64,000 bases of DNA, taken from contig NC_079514.1 in NCBI RefSeq assembly GCF_000801105.2, forward strand, positions 13,556,293 to 13,620,292. Reading direction: 5' to 3'. The notes beneath the pieces were generated by a model that was given only the letters and a program-made list of their open reading frames with translations, had not been told where the DNA came from and searched no databases. Source of the DNA: Raphanus sativus. Its lineage: Eukaryota > Streptophyta > Magnoliopsida > Brassicales > Brassicaceae. Of the stretch, positions 50,790-62,599 are shown piece by piece (position 1 is the first letter of the stretch; every line of letters starts with the position of its first letter). Made by a program: the position numbers and the translations under genes.

Positions 50790-51861
50790 ATGCCGATAAG
50801 AAACATCGCCATCGGCGGAGTCCAAGAAGAAGTGACTCATCCCAGCGCACTTAGGGCGGCGTTGGCTGAGTTTATCTCGACTTTGATCTTTGTCTTCGCC
50901 GGCTCAGGCTCCGGTATCGCTTTCAACAAGCTCACTGACAATGGAGCGACCACCCCTTCAGGACTCGTAGCCGCTGCATTAGCTCATGCTTTCGGTCTCT
51001 TCGTCGCTGTTTCCGTCGGTGCTAACATCTCTGGTGGTCACGTTAACCCTGCCGTTACCTTCGGTGCTTTCGTCGGTGGGAACATCACTCTCCTCCGTGG
51101 TATTCTCTATTGGATTGCTCAGCTTCTTGGCTCAGTCGTCGCCTGTCTCCTCCTTAAATTCGCCACCGGTGGCTTGGTAACGTCCTTACTGTCTATTTAC
51201 TAAATCGCCTTAACATTAATGGTTTGTCTTTTAGAAAATGAGTACAATTAATTAGGTTTAATTTTCTTGTAAAATGTGGTTTTATTTTACCTGATTACGT
51301 AAGAATGTTAAAATTCGTGGATTTGATCTTATTCTACATAAATAAACAAAAATAAAAACAATCAAACTAATTAAATGAGCCAAATTTTGTTGGGTCCGGT
51401 TTGTACGAATATGCCAACTAAAACCACGCTTTTGACCTAACTTATTGGACAAGTAACTAAACCTTCCTTTGAAAAAAAACGTTCAGGCAGTTCCAGCTTT
51501 TGGTCTCTCTGCTGGAGTTGAATCCTTAAACGGTTTTGTCTTCGAGATCGTGATGACCTTCGGGCTCGTCTACACCGTTTACGCCACAGCCGTCGACCCC
51601 AAGAACGGTAGTCTCGGAACAATCGCACCAATTGCCATAGGTTTCATCGTTGGAGCTAACATCCTCGCCGGTGGAGCTTTCAGCGGAGCCTCCATGAACC
51701 CAGCCGTCGCTTTTGGACCAGCCGTCGTGAGCTGGACGTGGACCAACCACTGGATCTACTGGGCTGGTCCTCTTGTTGGTGGTGGACTCGCTGGACTCAT
51801 CTACGAGTTTGTCTTCATCAACCAAAACGGTCACGAGCAATTGCCCACCACTGATTACTGA
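50790..51861 (+). CDS. TIP1;2: tonoplast intrinsic protein, aquaporin TIP1;2
   Basis: This encodes a vacuolar-membrane aquaporin conducting water and small neutral solutes. Exons 50790-51176 and 51487-51861 give 253 residues, the exact TIP1 length. Both NPA boxes are present ([11 protein letters not shown] and [11 protein letters not shown]), in loops B and E between six membrane helices. The C-terminus is the TIP1-type EQLPTTDY. The N-terminus [14 protein letters not shown] matches Arabidopsis TIP1;2 (At3g26520) better than TIP1;1, which has GRPDEA there. Arabidopsis genes lying between DEAH5 and TIP1;2 are not seen. The 310-bp intron is ordinary. Confidence 0.95.
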
Positions 51862-53066
51862 AGACTGCCAAAATTCAATGTGATTTGATTTGTTTTTATT
51901 TTGCATCGTAATGAGGTTTCTATGTGGTCGTTGGATCTTTTTAGATGAATTGTTGTATGTTGATTGCATGGTGTATTTGGGTTTGTTGTTGGAGTTTTAA
52001 ATTCCCTGGAAGACTTTTGTGCAATTTTATTGTACTAATGACTATAAATGATAAAACCAGGGAATGTGAATTATCATGCTTCTAAGTTGTCTTTTTTTTT
52101 TTGTTTTAATTTCTTTTGAAAATGAAAATTTCTTTAACAAAGTGATGGTGGTGATCTAATAATTTTCAATTGAGTTTTTTTTTTAATAACAAAAAACTAT
52201 TATATTACTCAAATCTAAGATGTTCTAAGTAACCAGATCGGAATTTTCAATTGAGTTAAAATTGCTTTGTGAGTTCGAGGTATTTATCATTTTTCAAGCA
52301 TATAATTAGAAACCATTTTTAGTTGGTCAGTGGAAATGCTATTCATTCGGAGCGACAGACACTACTCAGTGACTATATCTATAAGACTATATCCAAGACA
52401 GATTACTGAATATTTATTTTACCTAAGGCTATTTCTATCTATAGTCTCTCGTTTAAATATTCTTTTTGATAGTCTCTCGTGGAGATACTCTTTAAAGAAA
52501 TGTAAAAATTACAAAATGAAGGGAGAAGAAAATAATAGTTTTTTTGCAGAAAAACTTCTTTAAATTTTTGAAAAAACAAATGTGCCAAATATAACAAACT
52601 TGTGGCTTTGTTATTAAAAAGGTAAAATATAATTAAATTTTATTTAAGAAATTCCATCAGTTTCTAACCACTGCTGATGTCCTATGTTATGTCTTCTTAC
52701 ATCAAACATTTCAATTGATTAAATAGGAACGGGCATTCCTCAACAGAGAACAAACCCATGACTGTACAAACATGGGAAAATAAAAATTTCATGCTCTTAC
52801 TCTTCTTTTTTGAACTAGTGGAGTAATTTGGGGCAGGAGCCCTGGATTATTTATAACAAATCGCCATATATATTACTAATTATTTACATCGAATAAATAA
52901 CCAAATAGACTTTTATGAAGACATGTACTTTGATAATACAACTAAACGTCTAAACCTCATTATGTCTAGCTAGTGTTTCATTAAAATGAGAAGAAAGCCG
53001 AAAGAACTCCACAGGTACATGTCATAAGTTTTAAATTTTCAAATTTCTTAATTTAGAGTTTTATTA
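51862..53066. other. TIP1;2 3' flank and intergenic region
   Basis: 3' UTR followed by AT-rich DNA. No gene recognised. Confidence 0.4.
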
Positions 53067-53772
53067 GAGAATCTCCAAAAGCACTCTCTATTTTGAAGTT
53101 TCTCAAATTCTATATTTAAAATTTTAAGCTAGTGTTCTCCAAAAATAAAATTTCAAAATTAATTTAAAAATTATTTGTATTTTACACTATGATTTTTATA
53201 TTTATGATACTTAATTTAAATTCATAAAAATATAAATAAATAGCACATATATAAATATATTATTAAAATATTAATTAAAAATGATACAGTAAAGTATATA
53301 TACATAGAAATACAAAATTAAATATTAAATTATAAGTAAAATACTACACTATTCTATAAAAATATTTTCGTAATACTTTCATATATGATCAATTAGTGCA
53401 TTTTTTAAGTTTCTATTATAATATTGTTGTTATCTAGATCTAGTTTTGAAAAAAAAACTTATTTTAAAGTTTTATTTAATTTTATTTGTAAAAATTAAAA
53501 TTATAATAGCAAATTTGAAATATTTATGAGTTATAAAATTTTGAAGGATTAAAAAAATTAAATGACAAAATATTTAAAAATCATAAATATAATATGTAAA
53601 CGTAAGGACCAAAATATAATAAAAATATGAAATTTTAAATTTGAAATTTTGAATTGTAACACTTTATATTTGAAGTTTCACTACTCAAAATTTTAAATTT
53701 GAAGGTTTAAAATTCCTTTTTTTAAAGCATAAAATTTCACATTTGAAGTTATAGAGTCTTTTGGAGATGTTC
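53067..53772. mobile_element. PIF/Harbinger-like MITE, about 706 bp
   Basis: The ends are inverted: GAGAATCTCCAAAAGCACTCT on the left and the complement of GAACATCTCCAAAAGACTCT on the right. The GARCATCTCCAA terminus is typical of plant Harbinger MITEs. The left flank is TTA and the right flank TTG, a decayed 3-bp duplication. The interior is very AT-rich with many gaaattttgaa-like strings that could pair. Confidence 0.7.
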
Positions 53773-54097
53773 TTGCAGTAGTGTTAAAAGGGGTTGGTCC
53801 CTAGCGACATGTTTGATCGATCGCTCCATGTTCAACATTTATTATTGTCTTCTTTCTGATTTCTTCTTCCAACATTTCGGCGGAAATATCTAGGGACGTC
53901 AGTTACAACTTACAACAAAAAAAAAAAAATCTAGGGACATTTCCGGCATTTTGATATCATTTTGTTTGCTTTTGAAACGTGAATAGCAATCAAAATGGAT
54001 GGGCATGTATATAGATTCCCCAATCTCCAGACGAGTGGACACGGAAGAGTCAATACAAAATTTCGTTACACCTGTGAGGCAGTGACTAAAGTTTTGA

Positions 54098-54944
54098 CCT
54101 TGTTCAAAAACGCGTCCGAGTAGGCGATTACTCGTCCGAGAATACGGTACTCAGAGACCTACCATGGCGTATTGGTGCTGATCGGTGGTGTTATGCGTTG
54201 ACCCAATTTTTTCCGACTTTGACCGCGTAAACAAAGAAATCGGCGAGTAAATCTGCAATTCCGAGTTATTCATAATCTGAAAATTGTAAAGCATGTATGC
54301 TCAAATCTTTTTATCCAACGAAATCCACAAGTTTTTACTAAGATTGGATCAAAATCAACAAAAGACAATAAGAACAAGTGAAAACTGAAAAGTGTAATAA
54401 AACCTATAATGGAGGCGAAGGTTAATTCCGTAGTGGAAAGGATGAAGAAGACAGGTATGAAAATTACATGTTTATCCTTCATTAAAAAATATTTAATAAT
54501 TACAAAACACAAAACGAGTTTTAAACTCGTGCTCCTGCAGCTGGAAAACAAGCCTATTCCATTTGGCCCAGCAAACTTTATTGCTTACAAGATACAAAGT
54601 TATATATGTAGCCTATTATTATACTTATATAAAAGTTTAAAAACCAATCCCAGTAATTTGAGGAACATTTAAAGTGAACCATTCTTTAGAATATATGAAA
54701 AACTATATTTTGTGAATGAAAAATAAAGTTATATATTTTAATTTATTGAAAAATCAATAAAATGCTTTATACATAAACATGTATTATACATAAAATTTGT
54801 ATTATACATATAAATATTGTATTATACGTATAAAAATACAAAAAATTCCTCTCCGCGTATTCCCCGATTTTTTTCTGCTTTTTCAATAAATCGTTAGGCC
54901 CGGACGTGCCGCACGCGTAGCGCCTAGCGAGTTTCCGAACAAGG
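54098..54944. mobile_element. non-autonomous hAT-like element, 847 bp
   Basis: The ends CCTTGTTC... and ...GAACAAGG are inverted and extend imperfectly into GC-rich subterminal DNA (cgcgtccgagtaggcg against the complement of cgcctagcga). Exact 8-bp repeats AGTTTTGA flank it at 54090-54097 and 54945-54952. No transposase is present. Confidence 0.78.
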
Positions 54945-55266
54945 AGTTTTGATAGTTTATACGTGCAAGTCTGCTAAGATAAAATTAGCTAGGTCTAGGC
55001 TTACCAAACCACGATCAATAGTTCAAGTCACTAATATATACACATGCAGATGCATTTCATATATACAAGATGCAAAATGCCATGTGCGACGTTGGACCAT
55101 TCGTACGTTCCTTTTTGTTCTTCCCATATAAATCCAATTTATAGGCCTTGGCCTTGCCATTGATGGTAAACTTTTTATAAACAAAAAAAGGTTGATGTCG
55201 ATAGTTCCTAATAAAATCTATATAAAAAACTTGAAACCAGTTAAATTTTAGATCAGTTTCTTAAAT

Positions 55267-56142
55267 TAGTTTTTTTTTTCTTTTTTTTTAATTAAATATA
55301 TATTAATATTTTATCTCCAAATGGGCAAATCGGAACAGTACATAGATACCGGCGACAAAGTAAACGGTAGGCTAGGTTACAAGGTGAAAAGCTAAAATCT
55401 AAACACAGAGAACATGCAGCAAAAAAGGTTCAAAGGCGAGGGAAAGAAGGCAAAAGAGAGCTTGCTCCCTACTCCGGTGAACACCGGTGACTATCACTTC
55501 GGAGTCCGGGACCTCACCCGGCGGGTGTCCAAGCCGACACAGGATCCGTCACCAAACTCCTTGTTCAAACACCCCGGAGGAGCCCCGCGGCCTCATCACG
55601 CCAGATCCAAGGAGAAGACCCGACTCTTGAAACCCTAACGCCGCTGTCTGCGCAGATCCGCCACCACACAGGTCCGAGACGCTGCTACTCCTCCACTCTC
55701 CCAGCGGTGATGAGAGGGCTCTATGCCGACGAGAAACGAGCTGAAGTGAACCGCCATCTCTCCAGAAAGCTCCGCCGACACTAAACCTTTCTCACCAACG
55801 GCGACAAACCCACCCCCGACGACTGACAAGCGGCTACCGACAGTCTCCCAGCCGTCCTCAAACCGAAAGCACCATCACTGAACCGACAAGCCACCAGAGA
55901 TCGAGAAATCGTAGAGGCCAAACGTACAGATGACCTACCCGTTTCGATGGTAGAACAGAGAAATAACTTCATCGAACATCAGATCCCGACTGCTCCGTCT
56001 TGAAGCGCAGTTTCCGAGTGGGTATGAAGGTCGTTAAAGCTCCGGCGTTGCCGCCGTCGCCGTAACAACCCCATCCCTAAAGCAACGAGAAGAAGTGTTT
56101 TGAGAGAGAATAAAAGGGGCGCGTGTGGTCACTTGCCTCTCA
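55267..56142 (-). mobile_element. GC-rich noncoding poly(A) retroposon (Sadhu-like?)
   Basis: A block of about 870 bp is far more GC-rich than its surroundings. On the minus strand it starts near gtgagaggcaagtgaccaca and ends in an A-rich tail, seen as the T-run at about 55270-55290. It contains no convincing ORF, tRNA promoter or LINE protein. A 10-bp target-site duplication, CTTAAATTAG, is present: intact at 55260-55269, and split by a Helitron at the other end. Size, poly(A) tail, duplication and lack of coding fit the Sadhu retroposons of Brassicaceae; the family name is inference. Confidence 0.6.
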
Positions 56143-56148
56143 CTTAAA

Positions 56149-57077
56149 TCTATCTTATTAAAACAGAAACATTCTCTTGGACCTAACATTTATTTTGTAA
56201 GTTTTTAAATTAAATACACATTTATGTTTTATAGTTAAACTTACATTAAATCACTAATGTTCCTTTCTTTATACTATTATCTATGTTTCCAAACAATATA
56301 CTTATTTCTTTATACTACTATCAATGTTTCCAAACAATATATTTTTATACTACTATCAATATTTCCAAACAATACAATAATTAATCTTAGTTATTTTATA
56401 TCTATCATTTTCTCTTTAAATTTTTGTAGAAACGTCATAATTTCATATCTATCTTATTAAAACAGAAACATTCTCTTGGACCTAACATTTATTTTGTAAG
56501 TTTTTAAATTAAATACACATTTATGCTTTAAAATTAAACCTACATTAAATCACTAATGTTCCTTTCTTTATACTACTATCCATGTTTCCAAACAATATAC
56601 TTATTTCTTTATACTACTATCAATGTTTCCAAACAATATATATTTATACTACTATCAATATTTCCAAACAATACAATAATTAATCTTAGTTATTTTATAT
56701 CTATCATTTTCTCTTTAAATTTTTGTAGAAACGTCATAATTTCATAAATTACAAAATAATGAACTTTAAAATTTGGATTATAAGATTACAAATTATGAAA
56801 CTATTATAATTTAAATCAAATTAGATTACATATCGATCATCTATCAATTCAATCAGTTAGTCTCGGGTTTTAGTAATTTTTAATATGAATATTTTAAGAA
56901 CCTAAATTGAATTGTCAGATCTCCGGATTAATCACATAGTTGAATTTAAAAACACTGATTTAAATGCAAAAATATTTTAAATATACTCTTTAAAAATTAC
57001 CAAAATATTTATCAAGTTATTAGTGAAATTTTCATCGTAAAATATTCCGCGCTTCCGAAGCGCGGATCAAAATCTAG
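56149..57077 (+). mobile_element. Helitron with tandemly duplicated 5' end, 929 bp
   Basis: It starts TCTATCTTATTAAAACAGAA and ends CTAG. A perfect hairpin, ccgcgcttccgaagcgcgg, lies at 57047-57065, and the element is inserted between host A and T. The first 299 bp (56149-56447) are repeated almost exactly at 56448-56746, so the element has two 5' ends. The rest matches the intron Helitron at 12563-13202. Confidence 0.88.
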
Positions 57078-57148
57078 TTAGTTTTAAATAGCATGTTTTT
57101 ACATTTACTGATTTATCAGAGTAGACGCAGTAAGATAATAAACATTTA

Positions 57149-57515
57149 GGGGGGTGTATTCAATTTAACATTTGATGTGATTTGATTTTTAATAGAATTT
57201 TAGATGATTTCAATAAGTTGCAGAGATTTAGGTGATTTTGGTTAAACTACTCTAGAATATCACCTAAAACTATGGGATTTGAGTTTTTATTTTTTTAACT
57301 AAGAAACTCCACCCAAACACCCTAAAATCACCTCAAAACTTTAAAACTCCACAACTTAAAATAGTTTCAATAACAGTGGATTTGAGAGTACTTTATGAAA
57401 TGTCAAATTCAATAACAGTGGATTTTAAATGAAGTTTTAAAATTCATGTTTGAATAACAGTGGATTTGTCATTTTAATACAAATCACCTAAAACTCTCGG
57501 TTGAATATACTCCCC
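57149..57515. mobile_element. PIF/Harbinger-like MITE, 367 bp
   Basis: The inverted ends are GGGGGGTGTATTCAA and the complement of GGGGAGTATATTCAA, flanked by exact TTA repeats at 57146-57148 and 57516-57518. The string aataacagtggattt occurs three times inside. Confidence 0.82.
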
Positions 57516-58149
57516 TTAGTTTCCTAATTTCGTATAATGGTGAAATAAGTTCGATACGCTAACTGATTGAGAGATATTCCGAATAAGTACATCAGTGTGC
57601 GCACATGCCTGATTTTTATTCAGGTGCATCCCAGCCAATTTTGTGTTGTCTATTATTTCGAATTTGTTTCCGAAAAATAACTTGAAAATAAAATGTTGTC
57701 TACAATGTTTTAAAAATTGTGTACAAAAAATTTAACAAAATTTAGTTTTGAAGTCAGTGTGTTATAGTATAATTTAGCAGTATGTTTGCGAACGAACCGT
57801 AACGTTACATATATTAAGTAATTCAGTAATTCTATTAAGGAATATCCAAATGATGATCTACAGACTCACTAAAATCATAATTATTGTTCCAATGTTCTCC
57901 TTGAAGATGGAGTTAGAAGGATGATATGCACAATCTCATCTTGGAAAAGAATCCTCCAAAACTGGTCTTTATTGTAAATCACATCAAAAAGTTTGTTGAT
58001 GATGAATTTATTCGAATATAAAAGCACTTATCACGTTCGACAAAAAATACAATCGCTTCGTCAAAGAAAAATATATTTTTTTAACATCAGATAAAGAACG
58101 AATTTACCACTATATAATTATGACATAACTCTCCAATATTAATTTGTTG
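57516..58149. other. intergenic region
   Basis: AT-rich with no recognised gene or repeat. Confidence 0.4.
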
Positions 58150-58860
58150 ATTCATCTTTAACTTATTCTTGGATTCACCCCTATATTGAACTTAGAGGTT
58201 CACCCAACCAATAACAATCACTCATTTCACAATTGATATTTTTTATTAAAAAAAAATATTATCAAGTTATATTACGTTTTTAAAATAAAAAATGTTAAAA
58301 ATAATTGAAAATAGTAATATATGCGAAAAAAAATTAAAAATATTTTAACTCTGTCATCAAAACACTAAACCCTAAACTCTAAACTCTAAATTAAAAACAT
58401 TAAACACTAAATCTTAAAAATACCAAATCTTTAATCCTAAAAAGAATTTAAGGTTTACCCAATGGTTTAGGGTTTAGAGTTTAGGATTAAGGGTTTAGTA
58501 TTTTGATGACGGCGTTAAAATATCTAATTTTTTTTTGCATATACTAGAATTTAGGGTTTAGAGTTTAAGATTATCTAAGGGTTTAGCGTATATCCAAGGG
58601 TTTAGCGTATACTCAAGGGATTAGGGTTTACGATTTAGGGTTTAAGGTTTATATTTTTTGAAAATGTTTAAGATATTTTTTTTTAAATTATTTTTTGTAA
58701 CTACTAGTATTTTTATTTGTTTTTATTTTATTTATTTTAAAAACGTAATATAACTTGACAATATTTTATTTCCTTTTTAAAAAAATATTAATTATGAAAA
58801 ACTTAATTCCTATTGGTTACTGAATCTAAAAGTTCATTCAAGAATAACTCTTCATTTTAC
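58150..58860. repeat. foldback element with telomere-like motifs
   Basis: A long inverted repeat. A perfect 27-bp arm at 58263-58289 pairs with 58731-58757, imperfect pairing extends outward, and an inner arm around 58345-58390 pairs with 58465-58530. The loops and right arm contain many degenerate aaaccctaaac / gtttagggttt strings. It looks like a foldback MITE; the class and exact ends are not determined. Confidence 0.65.
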
Positions 58861-59696
58861 CTTGCCACAAAACTTACCAAATGCCTCTCCCGTTTTCTTT
58901 TTCTTTTTGAAAGAATTACACTAGGGGACAGTTTTAAGTTTTCTATAACATAAAAATACAGTTTCTACTACCAGCACACTTTTCTCTAACTTTCTTTTTT
59001 TTTTGTTATCTTTATCCGTTAGAAATCAGAACAAATTGCAACTAGTGGTGGGTCCTACCTTTTCTCTCTTTTTATCTTCTCTTTTTTCAAAATTAATTTT
59101 ATGATATGATCTTCAAAGAATTTAATCACGTTAACAAAACAAAGTGAATCCCATATCTCTCTTTCTTCTTCATATTTTTCTTCCTGAATTCTTAAAACTT
59201 TTTTATAAAATCGATGTTTCTTCAGAATTTTTTTTTTAAAAAAATATGTATTTAATTAGTATTTTTATTGTTCAATATATATCTTTTAAGATATGTGAAG
59301 CTATATCTTTTAAGAAGTTTATTATAGTAATTCGGTAGTGACTCAGTCAAAGTGAGTTAAATCCAAATTTTCATTTTTTCACGTATCGCTCAACAACAAA
59401 TGAGAAACCTCACTTTCGTTTGAACTTTTAAAATTAAACCATAGATTAGGATTGAAAGCTATCATATATGGGTAAAAATGCATCAAAAACAAGTTAAGAG
59501 TGTAAATAATCATATAAAATAGGTGAGATAGTGGAGATTAGGATTTCTGGTCGACAATTGCTAAAGAAGAAGATGAGATTATTTTTGTATTTTTGCAACA
59601 TTAATGAAACATTGTGTGTACGTTACATTCAGACTGTACTTGTGTACACACTTCCATGTATGCCCCGTTCGTGTTCTACTTGTACTTTGCTTTAAA

Positions 59697-60035
59697 ACTA
59701 TATACATATACACATGTACACTAACGAATATACACAACTATACACTAACGAATGTACACATATACACTAACGAATGTACACATATACACTAAGAATGTAC
59801 ACAACTATACACAACTTTACACATTAACCTTTATTGTACACATGTACACTAACAAATGTACACATATACACTAACGAATGTACACAACTATAAATAACTT
59901 TACACATTAACTTTTATTGTACACATGTACACTAACGAATGTACACATATACACTAAAAATGTACACAACTATATACACTTTACACATTAATCTTTATTG
60001 TACACATGTACACTAACGAATATACATAACTTTAG
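59697..60035 (+). repeat. tandem array of tgtacactaacgaa-type units
   Basis: Short units of about 17-20 bp (tgtacacatatacactaacgaa) are organised into a higher-order repeat of about 85-90 bp. The higher-order unit is marked by tttacacattaac...tttattgtacacatg, which recurs at about 59815, 59903 and 59987. Confidence 0.85.
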
Positions 60036-61885
60036 AACATGTTAGACATCTAACATATATCTCAAAACTATAGCTTCACAGATCTCAAAAGATAGACTTA
60101 ATAATAAAAATACTGATTATAAACATATTTTATGGAAAAAAAATCCGAAAAAACAACATTCACGTTTCAAAAAAAGAAGTAAAGAAAAAAAAATGAAGAA
60201 AAGATAAATGAGACCCACTTTTTCCTCTTTAATAAAGGATACGTGACTAGTTTTCACTAGCTAATAATCATATTTAAATTAGTCAACAGAATTAGTTAAC
60301 CTAACTAGCTCAATTAGAAAAGAGAGAAAATAGTTACAAAAAACTGTTTTAGTAGCATAAACTACCATATCATGTAATAAAAAACTTAAAACTGACCTGT
60401 GGTGAAAATAACTCTTTCTTTTTCTTGGTTGGCCGGCCATACTTTTGTAGGCCATAGTCTTTTTCATTTTTCAAATTTTATAGGTGACATGGCTTGGTCG
60501 GTTTGGAGCAAGTAAGATTTCAAAATTCTAATTTAGAGAGACCACATATTTAAGTTTGTTCGGTACGTTCACGTTCCCTCGTAACTCTCCGACCAATTAC
60601 GTCCACGTCTCTCTGTCATTTATACCCACTAAACATAATCATTTTCAGGATTTTTTGCATTTAATTTCTTCCGAAGTTAGGCCCTACATCCATATCATGA
60701 CAATTTATACTAGAGCCACCGTGATTTTATTCGCTAATTTTGATTCGAATTATTTTGTTTTCTATTCGATCAAATTTTTTTTGATATCTGTAAATCTTCG
60801 AAACAAAACAAATATTAAAATTCAATATCTGTTAAAAATAAAGCAAATCACAAATACTAAAAATCTCAGAATCAAATATCTGATCCGCTCCTACTTTTAT
60901 GCAAATATATGCATATGCACAATTAATGTATAATTTTATATAACTACTATTTTAACCTATAACTTAGTTTTATTTATAAAATTACTTATAGAAGTGTTAC
61001 ATTAAGAAAGGAATATAAACTCTTCATAAAAACTATAATTCTTTTAAAATTTAATTTTTATAAGAACATTTAATTAATTTTATGTTCTTTTATGAAAAAT
61101 ATAGTTTTACTAATCTTTATTTTATATTATGTTAAAGATATCTTTTGAAGACAATTTTGTATGGTTTTTACAAATTTATTTGTATTGAACAATATAGATG
61201 AGTTATCTGTAAATATCATTAAGTCTATAAACTTTTTGAATATCGGAAAAAATTGATATTCATAATTTTTTCGAAGTAAAGCAAAATGAAAAATTAGATA
61301 TCCGTAAGATACAAAACAAATTTCAAATACTGAAAATTACGGTAGCATTTTATCTGCGCACACCACTACTGATAATGCGCGCGCGCGTACGAAGCAAAAT
61401 ATGAGATTAGTAAATAGTTTTGTCTATGTTCTTCAAAATTTTAAAATATGACATATGCTTTACAAATTGTGTTTGAATTTGGAAGGGAGGGGGGGGGGGG
61501 GGGGGGGGGGTAAAAACTCCATAACACATATATTTTTTCTTTACCCATGTTGCATGCAACTTTTCATTTTCTTTATTAAAAACATATGCAGAATGAAATT
61601 ACTATATTAATTAGTTATATTCAAAATACAGTATTCTATTAATTATAGATATAAATATATCGAAAACCTTATGCAAAACTACATAAATCTTTTTTTTTGA
61701 GTTTATAAATTTATAAAATTTAGTAGTTTAAAATTGTAAAATATATGCAGATGCTAAAACCTTCTCGCCTTTTGCTCCGGATGGATATGTTTGGAACCAA
61801 ACAAAATCAGAAGTGTATTAAGTTAAAACCGATTATGACCTACTCCGATCGACCAAGCTGAGTTTTACTCAAGAAAAAGTTATAG
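60036..61885. other. intergenic region with poly-G tract
   Basis: AT-rich DNA. A run of 22 G lies at 61489-61510, and a gcgcgcgcg string at about 61378. The open frame 60556-60933 shows no domain and has low-complexity composition, so I do not call it a gene. Confidence 0.4.
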
Positions 61886-62561
61886 TAGGGCTGGGCAAAT
61901 AATCCGAATCCAAAAAACCGAACCGAACCCGATCCGAAAAAGTAGCACCGAACCCGAACCGAAATTGATTAAATATCCGAACGGGTTCAAAATTTTGGTA
62001 TTTAAAGAACCAAAACCGAACCCGATCCGAACCGAAGTATTTTGGGTACCCGAATGTATCCGAAATAAATTTATATACTTAAATATATACATTATTTATA
62101 TATAATGTATATTAAAATATTAAAAATATATAAGATACCTTTAAGTTTTCCAAAATACTCGAAAAATATATGCAAATAGTCAAAAGCAAATGTTTAAAAT
62201 AGCTAAAGTATACTGAAAATACCAAAAATAGTTAAATAACTATTGATTATTTATCCAAATATTCAAAGAAAACAAATTTATATGTTAAATTAAGGTATTT
62301 TGACATATATGTTATGAAAATTTATATGTAATATATTATCTTTCTTATAGATTTTGAAAATTTAAAATATATAATAAATTTTGAAAATTTAAAAACATTT
62401 TAAATGGGTTATCCGAACCCGAACCGAACCCGCAAAGATCCGAACCGAACCCGAACCAAAATTTAGAAATATCCGAATAGGGCTGAAATCTTTGATCCCG
62501 AAACCCGAAACCCGAATGGACTGAACCGAAACCCGAATGGGTACCCGAACGCCCAGCCCTA
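61886..62561. mobile_element. non-autonomous hAT-like element, 676 bp
   Basis: The inverted ends TAGGGCTGGGC and GCCCAGCCCTA are flanked by agttatag (61878-61885) and ggttatag (62562-62569), an 8-bp duplication with one mismatch. About 150 bp inside each end is a dense array of ccgaacccga-type motifs, inverted between the two ends. The centre is AT-rich and non-coding. Confidence 0.8.
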
Positions 62562-62599
62562 GGTTATAGAACCGAGTATCACGAGCTTTCAGAGCCACG

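Noticed and set aside
55414..55972. Several 60-75-codon frames in the GC-rich block
   Set aside because: Frames on both strands are open only because GC-rich DNA has few stops; none resembles a known protein.
56257..56747. Two similar 63-67-codon open frames
   Set aside because: They are the duplicated 5' end of the Helitron read as protein; the similarity is DNA-level.
59697..60035. CRISPR-like array
   Set aside because: The repeats are degenerate, directly adjacent and without unique spacers, in a plant nuclear context.
60556..60933. 125-codon open frame on the plus strand
   Set aside because: Low-complexity, Ile/Asn/Lys-rich composition from AT-rich DNA; no homology recognised.
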